A stretch of 64,000 nt of DNA. It comes from Clavelina lepadiformis (lineage: Eukaryota > Chordata > Ascidiacea > Aplousobranchia > Clavelinidae). The DNA lies in assembly GCF_947623445.1 (NCBI RefSeq), contig NC_135240.1, forward strand, positions 14,136,001 to 14,200,000, given 5' to 3'. The notes beneath the pieces were generated by a model, which did not search any database, was not told where the DNA came from, and was given only the letters and a program-made list of their open reading frames with translations. How positions within the stretch are numbered: the stretch's first letter is position 1; each line of letters opens with the position of its first letter. The translations under genes were made by a program, and so were the position numbers. This document shows, piece by piece, positions 11,210-21,805 of the stretch.

Positions 11210-14200
11210 TTAGAACTGAATCATTTGTCCCTGCAAACAATAAGAACATGGTAGTTAAATAAACGCATAAATGTATTAGCCAAAGTAAAGTTACTATTTT
11301 TGTACACCCAACTAAAACAGCAAAAAATGTTTTTGTCATTATTTTGTTGCAGTTACTGACAATCATACACAATAGAGTTATTCTACAAATGTCCCAGCTT
11401 GCTTATCCTGCATTACGTCATAACTTAGTAGTGTAGGGTAACATAATAATTCAACCAACAAAATAAGTTTATCATGAAAGAAAGCAATAATTACTGGAAA
11501 AATATTATAACATAAGATAAGGTGAGGAGAGATGATTTGGCTTGACCCCAATCGTACTTTCACTTTGTGATTATTTCTTTAGTTTTAAAGATTGCACATT
11601 GAAACTTTCTGACTTTGTGCGCATACCCCGGTGGTATAACCAACACAAACCACAGTTAATCAAATCATTTTTTACTACGTCTGCAAAAAAAGCAGCATCA
11701 TGAACCAATGGGGTCAAATTGACCCCAACGGAATCACAATCGGAAAACTGAGGTTGCAAGACGATTTTCGTATATAAATCACCATAATTATTAATTGTTA
11801 TATATTATACATAACATAATTGTTGGTTTATTCTAATGCTTATGCATCTTTTGTTGGAATGTGTGATTGTACTATTAGCAAGAGTACTTCAAAATGATTT
11901 TAGTTTAGAAGTAAACCAAAATTTCATAAGGATTTTAACTGATCAAGCACGTAACGTATATGTGAAAGCTTATGCCAAAACTAATAAAAATGACAGTTTG
12001 AAGTACTATTTTGCTATCCTGCATGAAATGCAAGCATATAGGTCGTAGAACTACAGCAAAATTAAAACAATGCAGCATGGGGTCAAATTGACCCCATTGG
12101 TTCACAACGTTAGTTTTTTTCGTGGTAGACTGAGGGAGTAATAACACGGAGTAGAAATGGCTACAGCAAATGCAGTTAAATACCTATTTTATTTACATAA
12201 CGCTGACTATTTTCAAATTAAAATCAAATCACCCTTCTTTACAACTTAGGTCAAATCGAATGAAATCAAGAAATTTAGCATAAAAAGCCGCTCAGTTGGT
12301 GAGCTATAGTTTAAAACGATCATTACCAGACTATAGCAAATAGTCAGCGTTATGCAAATAATGAAGTATTTAACGGCAATCGTTGTGGCTATTGCTACTC
12401 CATAGTATTTGAAAACCATAACTGAAAAGAATAAGATCAAAAGTATATTGATTAATTAACAATAGATAAACAGTATATAAAAGGTTTGGGAAAATAATTT
12501 TTTTGACATTAAGTTTTTCTGGAAATTCTTGAAACGGGAACATTTTGTTTCAAAACTATACAATGAGTAAAGTTTATCATAGGGAGTTAAATGTTTTGGT
12601 GCAAACGTTTTAACTGTTCCAATTAACCAAACCAAATAAGCATTACAGCAAAACCCACAAAAAAAATCAAGCGATAAATTAAGTTGTCATGACTTGTTTA
12701 TTTTCCCATTGCCTCCAGGATAAAAGAATCAAGCCTAGCAAGGTCCCAAGCAATTATCATTCTACCATTCGATTAATTCCTCTAACACGCCACAGATGAC
12801 ATTTCCTTTTTAACTTTCTGTGTCACCTTTATTGGGGAGCACAACTTTTGATATATATTTAGTTTTATGTTTATAATAAAATAAAGGTTTATACGTGTCG
12901 TATTTAAAATTAGCACAATAATGAACTGAAGGAGCATGTGGAAAAACAGAAGATTTTTTTAACTTCAATTAACTTGGATCGATATTGGAGTTCCTTAGCC
13001 CTTTGATATAAGGTATCCAAATTTTCTTATGAAAATTAGTGTATTCAGTGGTTATTCAGTGAGGCTTATGTCTTTTTGTGTAGCTTATATTCAAGGCAAT
13101 TCATTATCCCATAAATTTCTTTAACAAACCATTAGACATTCTTAAATAAGGGTAATTAAGTTAAACAATACGTGCAGTAACAAACACGCAGTCACAAAGT
13201 CAGCAGCCGTAAACAAGGTAAGTTTCTTACATTATAATAAAGCAATAGCCAACGAGGCCTGCAATATGCAGATGTTAGGCAGGCTCAATAAACGGAAAAA
13301 AAGTTGAACCAAAGCAAACTCCAATGAACGTAGCAAAAGCAATGCTGGTTGGAATAATACTGTTTTTCTACCAGAACATTGTAGAAGTAAACTTTTTCTC
13401 GTGTCAGATTTGGTTCGAAATAACTTTATAGACCAGAAGTCGGGAACCTTATTGGCTAAGGGAGCCATGAAAGCTACATATTTTTAATTGTATTTCCGTG
13501 AGAGCCATATAATATTTTTCAACACTTAATGCAACTAACGTGTGAATTTTTAAGAAAAACCAACAATTTTAGAAACGGTAAATGTCTGAATTTAATCTTT
13601 AATAACATGCTTCTTACTGTTAATGCGACTTACAATTACAGAAAAAGTTTTATTCCAAACAATTGTGTTAAGAAATGCTAGCTTAGATTTATCTGCGAGC
13701 CAGATGCCGTCATCAAAAGAGCCACATCTGGTTCGCGAGCCATAGATTCCCGGCCTCTGTTATAGACCATACTTGGCCTCCAGGAGTAAATTACCAACTT
13801 CTATTTCTGAGCTATGGGCAAGATCAGGGTGTCTCTAACCAGGGGCCACGAGCAGATGTCTCACTAGTGAGCTATAGTGTACTGTAGTAGAAGACAAGGA
13901 AAAGCGGACACAAGTTTATCCCGTTTTTGTGCTTGCTATGCAAAATTAGCGGCGTGAAGGCTACTGCTCACACAGTTGTGAAGTAAAAAGTGTTTTACAA
14001 TCGATGAACAGGTGGCCACGAACCATGAAAGGTTGAAAACCACAGGTAAGATAGTCAAGCAAATTTTCAATTTTCTACAGAGTATCAACAAGCCCATGTC
14101 AAGATGTTATATGGTAGGATACTGGTGAACGTACCTTTCTCTTGCGATCACCACCCAGTTCAAAGTGCTTGCACCTTTTAATAGGAAGCTGTTTACGACA

Positions 14201-17200
14201 TTTGCATACGGTGCATTCCATCCTTAGCACAATCTTCTTGGTGGTTTTAGCCTAAATTACAAATGTTATCATTCGTAACTTAGTTAACAGACACATACAC
14301 AAATTAATCTTTGTTAAGAAAAGTTATAATTTATGCCCTGTCCTTTTTAGACAAAATCATAGTAATGCATCCCAAGTTCTAACCTGTGAGTTTTATCAAT
14401 AAATTCCAAAGCAATACAAAATCAATGTATTAAAAAACATGTTTTTGAACTGTGCAGCTATTAAAATTTAATTTTTGAAATAAATTTTTTATTTTAAGTA
14501 CACAATTAAAATATAGAGATGTTACCTTTTTATGAAAAACAGGCTTGGTCTGTCCACCGTAACCAGATTGTTTTCTATCATAACGGCGTTTTCCTTGAGC
14601 AAAAAGTGAAGCTTTGCCAGTTTTGTACTGTGTAACTTTATGCAAGGTATGCCTCTTGCAACATTTCTTTTTGCAATAAGTTTTCCGTGTTTTGGGAATA
14701 TTAACCTAAATGAATAATAATTGATGTTACTGTTAAATTTGAATGGAGTATCTTTTTCAGAGAAAATAACTAAACACTAATGCAGTAGTGGGCAAACTGC
14801 GGCTTGTCGGCATGTTTTTTGTGGCTCTTCTAGTCGAATCGTAAATTTCCAAAAAAATTGTGAAGACTACCAAGAACATGAACGTATGAAGTTTATGAAC
14901 GTTTCTCTCTTTTTCTTTTATTTAGGCCAGCATTTCGTTTATGACGTAACAATAGACATAGAATCCGAAGAGTTAGTTAACAGCAAGTCAACGCAATTTA
15001 TTGCTAAGACAGTAAGCTTTAGCTCAGTTTAGTCTACTTAAATACACTGCAAAACGAAAACGATGACATCTAATGCTAGCAAGTATAGTCTTTAACAAAG
15101 ATGGGCAAACTGTGGCTCGCCGACATGTTTTTAGTGGCTGCTCTAGCTGAATAGTAATATCCAATATTGTTCATTATCGATGCATCGTTTACTGTATTTG
15201 TATTGACACAACTGATTTTGCTTACTTAATTTACACTGAATGCATTTTCTTTAGTATTACAATTATGATGTATACAGGAAGCCAGATGTTTTTGCTATTA
15301 ACCTGTAAATATCCGATCAGTTTACGACGTATGAGCAACTAAAAGCTAAGCATCGACGCTTTGAGACCAAGTCGTTTGCAGCGTCATTTTCATGAATATA
15401 ATGACAAAACCAAGGAACAAACTTGACTGTGAAGCCGACCTAAGATGTGCATTATCTCGAAATAAACGTTCTCAAAAACAACTGCATCCTTCACATTAAT
15501 GAAAGTTAGTTGAAAATGAATTGTTGTTTTGTTTAAAGCTTTTTTATTTTGAAATGGGGTGAGGCGCGGATTTTTTAGGTACCGTCAAGGGGGGCGTGTG
15601 CCAAAAAGTTTAAGAACCCCTGATCTAGTCTTTTTTGTTGCATTTGCATCGGGCCAACTAGCATAATACTGACGTTGCGTCATATATGAGTGTTCGTAAC
15701 AGATTATTTTCTTACCCGTTGGCTGCTACTTATTAGCTAGCTTGGAGTTAAAAATACATGAACAACCATGTCCTGGTCGGTGTGTCAAGTGAATGATTAC
15801 TCTGGCCACGCATGAGAAGCGAAAGGCTTTTGTACCACAAGAATGTTGTTGTTGCGCTCACTGGGATGATTAACCTTTAATTGTTTTGACTCACGCAAAT
15901 ATCTATACACTTCCACATACAAAAATCGAAGCTAATTGAAGTCTTGGACTCTGAGATTCTTATGTCAAGGTTTCGTCGATTATCGCAATAAAAAAGTTAA
16001 GTTATGAAGCCAATTGTAAAGCAACCAACCAACCACGTAGTAGGAAATCTTTATTTACTTATTAATTATTGTATTGCTTGCATTGGACATATTACATTAG
16101 TTTATTTCACAATGCAACAACATGCGTGACACGTCGAAGGCGAGTATTTCATCACAAGAATAAAGGTGTAACCGATAGGCCAAGAAGGAGCTTTGTCTGC
16201 AAGTGGGCCTGCTCCTAGAAGTAGCTCATTTTTAACGTTTCTCCCTGACGTCACTAAAATCCAGGACATGTCCGGGAAAAATGTTTGGCAACCCTAATTC
16301 AGTACGTGACAATATCGGTACATTCATATTATTAATGTAAACGTAAAATGTTAACACGGCTCTTTTACAGTCAACTCAGACCAGGTCACTTGTTATAAAC
16401 TGTAATTCCATTCCCTTATCTCTTACTGTCGTTTTCGCTTTAATTATAAATTTCCATCAGTCCAACTGGAAAATATGGCTGTTTTCAACAAGAAATGGTG
16501 CAGGCAAAGACACAGTTTGGTTTGATGGTTTGTACTATAAACTCTTATTTCTTAGCTCATTTACCATAAATTGACTCTTTGAGTAACTAACTTTGCCTGC
16601 TTTTTTTTTATCATAAATCAGCATAATTGTGTAAAGGTTCGGCATACATATTGATGAGTCTTGTGCGTGCACCCTACTTTCCATTATGGTCTGTCTATCT
16701 GCCCAACACTAATTAAGTGCATAATTTTGGTCATCAATGCACCCCAAGTGCGCTACTTAATCTAATAGTACAGCTTTCGAGTGTGCTTTGGACTGACTCT
16801 GCAGACCTGGCCAGTGTGCATTATGTTCGATGGGTATGCCAAAGGTCAGTTTCAGCAATCTTTACTAAAAAGGAAACACCGTGCTTTGTTTCGTCTGAAC
16901 AAAAACAGAAGTGTAACATGAATTTGCAGTTGCCATGGTTTCATACGGTTGCACCATGACATGATTTGCCATGTACCTTTCTACTAGCCTGCTTTATTCT
17001 TCATTTTCTACTCAAAAAGGGCTGCACCTTGTCGAGCAAAAACATGAGAGGTGCTTGGACCACAAATTGCAACGCACACCAGAAATTTTGTTTCGACACC
17101 CGTAAGTTCTCAGCGCAAACTGCCATGCTTTACAGTCTGGCCTGTTATCACACCAAATTTGCATCTTTGCACACATAATTCCTCATCAAGAACTGCGAAC

Positions 17201-17807
17201 GATCCAGTCGGGTGAGTGGCTTCACTATTAATAGAATAAAAATGTCAACTGCAAACCTGGAAGAAACCAATATGGGCTTGATTCTGTTCAACACAAACCA
17301 CAATCAAGATTTAAGTTTGAGAACAATCTGTCAGCAAGTTAGACCTACGTAAATCTCATTTGTCTGTATGTTTAAAAGAAACATTTATGCCAAATAAAGA
17401 TAGTAGCAAAAAGGGTTTTATTTTATATTTACTCCAGGCAAGAGTTTCGTAAAAACTTACACCCTACAGTATAACTTAGTTAGAAACAGTCTTTCCAAAC
17501 AACAACAGCCAAGCCAATAAAACTAAAATACACTAGAGAAATGTGAATTATAACATTGCTAATATAATTAGTACAGGATTTGTTTACCGATTTTAATGAA
17601 ATTTGTTTTATAAACCTACGAAGGTTACCAGTAAATTAGCCTAATCCTTAACACAATTTAATAAAATGTTTGTAATCAGAAAAAAATCACTCTATTCCTT
17701 ATATACACGAATACTGCAATGGACGCATTTACCAACTTTACTCTTTCAATTAAAATAACCCCGTTTCAAGATGTAATAAGATAAAAAATTGCCTTTACAC
17801 CTACCAT
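11210..17807 (-). CDS. RPL36A: Large-subunit ribosomal protein eL42 (RPL36A/L44), 106 aa
   Basis: Read on the minus strand the exons are 17805-17807 (ATG only), 14526-14705, 14135-14251 and 11210-11230. They encode 106 residues, the same length as human eL42. The core is unmistakable: [51 protein letters not shown] and the terminal GQMIQF. The protein sits near the E site of the 60S subunit and normally binds one zinc through paired cysteine knuckles. Both knuckles are altered here: the first reads CKKKCC (residues 12-17) where the usual form is CxxC, and the second reads CTVCKC (74-79). A two-residue insertion near the first is balanced by a two-residue deletion near the second. The introns are about 3.1, 0.27 and 2.9 kb, very long for this gene. 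The tiny first and last exons are supported by splice phase, by exact conservation of GQMIQF and by the TOP-like start of transcription. Confidence 0.9.
11701..12104. repeat. Foldback element with paired palindromic ends
   Basis: A 27-base arm at 11701-11727 (TGAACCAATGGGGTCAAATT, then GACCCCA) is repeated inverted at 12078-12104 with one mismatch. Each arm contains the self-complementary core GGGGTCAAATTGACCCC. The 350 bases between have no recognised gene. It lies in the last intron of RPL36A. No target duplication was identified, so the class is unknown. Confidence 0.5.
13434..13759 (-). mobile_element. Non-autonomous hAT-type element (family A), 326 bp
   Basis: Its ends CAGAAGTCGGGAACC and GATTCCCGGCCTCTG are imperfect terminal inverted repeats. 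It is flanked by a perfect 8-bp direct repeat TTATAGAC (13426-13433 and 13760-13767), as expected of hAT transposition. It has no transposase. It is a reverse-oriented relative of the element at 22315-22673, sharing internal sequence such as the GAGCCAGATGCCGTCATCAA block. Confidence 0.85.
13825..14045. mobile_element. Non-autonomous hAT-like element, 221 bp
   Basis: The left end is CAGGGTGTCTCTAACCAGGG and the right end AAGGTTGAAAACCACAG. The flanking words GCAAGAT and GTAAGAT give a 6-of-7 target duplication. It lies in the RPL36A intron 65 bp from the previous element. The termini are diverged, so this is an old copy. Confidence 0.55.
14783..15624. mobile_element. Cluster of hAT-end remnants in RPL36A intron 1
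   Basis: Two left ends of one family are seen, CAGTAGTGGGCAAACTGCGG at 14783 and CAAAGATGGGCAAACTGTGG at about 15099, each followed by TGGCTC-type sequence as in the intact copy at 41901-42081. An unrelated right end, AAGTTTAAGAACCCCTG, closes at about 15622. No full element with matching ends and target duplication could be delimited. Confidence 0.45.
16235..16299. mobile_element. Transposon right-end remnant
   Basis: The text CCAGGACATGTCCGGGAAAA followed by GTTTGGCAACCCTA resembles the terminal region of elements that start CAGGGTTGCCA, such as the one at 41059-41407. The other end was not found. Confidence 0.3.
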
Positions 17808-17836
17808 TTTGCCGTTGTTCTTCAAGAGGAAAAGAA
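17808..17836 (-). promoter_or_regulatory. RPL36A 5' UTR with TOP-like pyrimidine start
   Basis: Upstream of the ATG on the minus strand is CTTTTCCTCTTGAAGAACAA, a C followed by a pyrimidine run. This is the pattern of TOP mRNAs of ribosomal proteins, whose translation responds to growth signals. The donor GTAGGT follows directly after the ATG, as in many ribosomal-protein genes. The start of transcription near 17834 is inferred. Confidence 0.55.
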
Positions 17837-18914
17837 AACCAAAACTAACTTGCCCAAGACTTACACTAACCACAAGGTGGCAGTGGTGTGTACAATTTAT
17901 CTATAGATATCTTATACATACCAACATATAAGTTGTTGCAATTGCAACTTAATAGACATCTTATAAGCATTGGTATTACTATGTTGTTGCTCAAGCATAT
18001 TCCCACAACTCGTTCAACAAACAGAACAGAAATAAAGAAGATCATCATAGCCAGCATCAAACTCTTTGAGAACTTGCTTGAATATGCGGTTTTTTAGATC
18101 TCTTTTTTTTAATAAATGTAATGCAGTCTGTGATCACCGATACCACATGATCAAACTTCACAGATTTTGCACAAAAGCTTTGCTGGTGAATACTGCAATG
18201 ACAGAAAAGAAATCTATCAAAAACTTTAGAAGAAAGATTATATTTAGAAGATAGTGTTATAAGTTGATTATAGTTATTTGGTATTATAAATTTCAATTAG
18301 ATAAAATCTATGTTTTAACTTTCAAGGAACGGATTAGAGTAAAACAGAAATAGCATACATACATATTCCTTTATTCCTTGGTCAAGTTGTGTTATTGTCC
18401 GGTTTATATCGTGCTAATCGGGATCTTCTGTTATTATTGTTGCAGGATTTAGTGTATTAAGGTCGAGGTAACAAAACAGCGAGGGCGTTTTTCTCCCATT
18501 TTAGGCAGCATGCTCTTTTACATTTTATAATTAAAATTATTAATGGCGATACGAGAGGGATAATAGCATGACATTTAAAACAGGTCATTCTCTGAGGCTG
18601 AGAGGTGTTTTGCAACAGCTGAACCCTCTAGATCCGCCACCGGTTTAGTTTAGTTTTAATATAAACGTCTTCTAGGTTTGGTGGCCATGTTAATCTTCCG
18701 TTGTTGTGGCACTGCAGTACAGTAATTTACACATTGTATTTTTTAAATCCTCAGGGCTTTGTTGAATGTTAATGGCTGTACTTCTTGACTGACCATTCTA
18801 CAACGAGTTTAGCACCATACTTTTTGCTCACCACAGTCAATGGTGAAAAATAAACAATAAAATACAAAATGGTACATATGCTGCAAACTTTTTTATACCT
18901 CTTGTTTTCTCTAG
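17837..18914. promoter_or_regulatory. Divergent intergenic region between RPL36A and MRPL21
   Basis: About 1.1 kb separates two head-to-head ribosomal-protein genes, one cytosolic and one mitochondrial. No other gene is seen. Promoter elements cannot be assigned by eye, but both promoters should lie here. Confidence 0.4.
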
Positions 18915-18941
18915 GGCTATAAGGAATCTGCCATAATTATA

Positions 18942-21304
18942 ATGATTATTAGTAGTATGTTTGGTAGAATTTGCAACATTAGATGCCTATGTGGAAAAAG
19001 TTTCAGTACTTCTACATTTGATCACCTGTCATGTGTTTCACGGTTTGAGAAATACAACAGCCGAAGTATCAACTCAAATAACAAGTACCTAAGTTATTTT
19101 TGCTTTTCAGTACCTTGATAACATTTATTGGTAATGATGTAGTGTAATGATTTCACAAATATCATAAGATCTATACATATATAAGCCATTTGAACTCATT
19201 TCTTTCAGTATGGAACTAGTGATTGGGTTATGTAATGATAGAGCTTAATGTATGGTTTTTGGTTATGAAACATCATAGTTTTTTACCTTAAGTACATTGC
19301 ATCGCCTTCTTCCTGAAACATTTGTTAAAATATGTTTATTACAACAAAGTATAACCCAGCTGTTTCAAACTCTCTAGAATTACATTCAGCAAAAATTATC
19401 TTGGATGCCCTTTAAGAAAGCAACACTTTGATGCAACTGAAGCAGATTATTTGAATGTACCTTCTGCATACGACCGATATGTTTTTCCAGAACCTCCAGA
19501 ACTTATCTCTGAAGAAGAACATAACAGTTAGTATTTTTTACTTTTTGGCACTGGTTGCAGAGTTTGCTTGGAAATTGTCCATAATTCAATTAGTCTTGTT
19601 CAAAAATTTCTCATTTATAAATCATACAAAGCTAAATGCAAGCTTTTGTAGTCATATAACCAGATGCCTTGAGCTCATATATTGGCTTATGATCGATTAA
19701 TTAAGACCAGAATTAACATTCCTTTTGGGAGTAATAAATAGCTCGAAATATTTTTCAAGAGAATTTGAGGTTATTGTTGCCCTTAAATACGTTTAAAATT
19801 ATGTAAACGTTGGTACAATCATTAAACTTTCAAGATACTTAGACATGTATGTAATTTTTAAAGCATTTTACAAAAATATTAGGCAATAGGAATTGCTGCA
19901 GGTATATATACTCTTTTTCTTTGTTTAAATTGGCTTACATCTTTTTTCTTGCAACTAGTATAAATATATAAATCATCAGATTGTGTTCATTATTATTTAG
20001 CAAATGTTCTATTGCATTTGATTGTCGAGAGAGTGTTTTAATTTTTACGACTATTTCTTATCACAGCTTGTTGGTCCTGTAGACGACATTTGTAAAAAAG
20101 ACGTGAAAACCATTTTCCTAAAGGTTGAAAGAAACTGGTCTAGCTTATGCTGTATGACAACCAGCAGGGCAATATGTTTGTTTAAAACAAATTGCAATTA
20201 GAAATACCAATTGTGGCTGTGTGTTATTTCTGTTGCAAACATCGACAGCCCATTTTCTCAGTTCCTATATTTTAAAATTTATCATAAGTTGCTAATCATC
20301 TGTTAGTTTTGACTATAACGCTTTAAAAATTTTTTAGCTAGGTGTTACTGCTAAAAACACACCTCATTCCAAGGTTATGTCCTACAGTGAGGGAGTGTAT
20401 AATTTATTGTTTTGCAGTTATTGCTGAAACGGTTGCTGATTGCATCACAAATGTTAGCCGAGGCCGACTTTTCGCTGTTGTCTATGTGGCAGGGAAACAA
20501 TACAAAGTTACGGACTACGACCTCATTCGCACGGATGGCTTTATGTCTGCCAATGTTGGTGACAAAATCAGACTAGAGAAGGTGCATGCTCTAAATTTGG
20601 TTAAAAGCTAAGTACAAATTTGGTTAAAAGCTAAGTACAAATTCGCTTTGTGTTGATGTTGGCTATTAAAATAAAAGTGTGAATAGTTTACACCATTATT
20701 ATGGATCCAATTATTATTGGTTTTGTATATTTAATAAAGACATGTTCCAACATATTTCTTTTTTGGTTATTTTTTTCTGTCATTTAATAAAACCGTGTTG
20801 GGATGACTACAAGTGCTTACCTAACTTATAAATAACGCATACAGATTGTTGTCATCACAAGTGCTTTGTTTTTACAAGGTCCTTTTGGTGGGAGGAGAGG
20901 ATTTTACATTGGTTGGCCGTCCCCTACTTAAACGCAGTTTGGTTAAAATTGAAGCAACAGTAATTGAAAAGACACCTGGTGTGGATAAAGTTATTCAATA
21001 CTTTCGAAGAAAAAAAAGTTTTGAAAAGAAGTATAGTAAGTGACAGTTTATGTTGGCGCAATAATTTTTAATTTGATTCGCATACTTACACAACAAACTT
21101 GTTAATTTTAATATATTTTTTGTTACTTTTACTAATTCTACGTAACTGTATATAATTATATATACTGGGACAGAGCTACAACAATTAACATCTTTGCTAT
21201 ATACTAAATGGAAGTGGAAACTTTGATGTTTTTCTTTTATAGTTTACACACCCTCACACACCGTGCTTCGTATAAATTGTGTTGAAGTATACTCGAATTT
21301 ATAG
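18942..21304 (+). CDS. MRPL21: Mitochondrial ribosomal protein bL21m (MRPL21), 224 aa
   Basis: The exons are 18942-19084, 19378-19526, 20418-20581, 20879-21035 and 21243-21304, with consistent phases (2, 1, 0, 1) and 675 nt in all. The product is a component of the mitochondrial large ribosomal subunit. The N-terminus is Ser/Arg/Asn-rich and fits a mitochondrial targeting sequence. The bL21 core is clear: FAVVYVAGKQYKVTDYDLIR, then VGDKIRLEKVLLVGGEDFTL, VGRPLL and VEATVIEKT-type sequence (here KIEATVIEKTPG), followed by FRRKKSFEKK and a final VLRIN segment. Length is close to that of mammalian MRPL21 (about 205). The start could be Met1 or the in-frame Met6; Met1 is chosen because it follows a 3' splice site by 27 nt. 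Intron 3 contains a 24-bp direct duplication (about 20593-20640). Confidence 0.93.
20588..20642 (+). repeat. Two-copy 24-bp direct repeat in MRPL21 intron 3
   Basis: The unit AATTTGGTTAAAAGCTAAGT followed by ACA is repeated twice back to back immediately after the exon. The first copy could be mistaken for coding sequence because the frame stays open into it. Confidence 0.7.
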
Positions 21305-21339
21305 CATCAAATCATCTAAAACAGTCACTACAAAAATAA

Positions 21340-21432
21340 TGGGATCTTACTCCAAGTTTCAAAAGAAGTATCCCATCATTGAAGACCAAGTTTGCAAGTA
21401 CTTCCCTGAAAAATCAGAAAATGGACCCTAGC
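21340..21432 (+). pseudogene. Short relic resembling a CENP-B/pogo-type helix-turn-helix
   Basis: A 30-codon open frame, with a stop at 21430-21432, begins MGSYSKFQKKYPIIEDQV and ends EKSENGP. The pattern YP-x-x-E-x-x-V followed by EK-x-x-NG resembles the second DNA-binding helix domain of pogo/Tigger transposases and CENP-B. It lies between MRPL21 and AGPAT5 with no flanking exons. The match is by eye and weak; chance similarity is possible. Confidence 0.25.
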
Positions 21433-21805
21433 CGCTGCATTGGAACAGTCTTTTTGAAATTGATATGCGTTTCCTTTTGTTTTTACCGAATTCCCTTCAC
21501 TTCGTCCCAGAATTAGTTAACGTAATTAATTGATGGTTGATAAAAGTAGCTCACAGCTGATTACTATTCATAGCCATTGTTCAATGCATGCACATTTGTA
21601 CATGTTCAATTTAAACCATGGTTACAATTATGGCCACACACTTCTATAGATCGTTTTTTAAACTTTTTGAGTATTTAATTTTACACTGTACCACCATTAC
21701 AAAATTAAAATTAAAACTGTACTTATACCAACCACCTTCATTGAATGTGGCTTTTTTTCAGCTTTTAAGTTTTATAAGTTATGGCTATATTACTCTGACC
21801 ACCAC

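Noticed and set aside
16717..17178. Two consecutive plus-strand frames of 80 and 70 codons in RPL36A intron 1
   Set aside because: They could be a decayed transposon gene, but no motif is recognisable and the frame is broken by stops.
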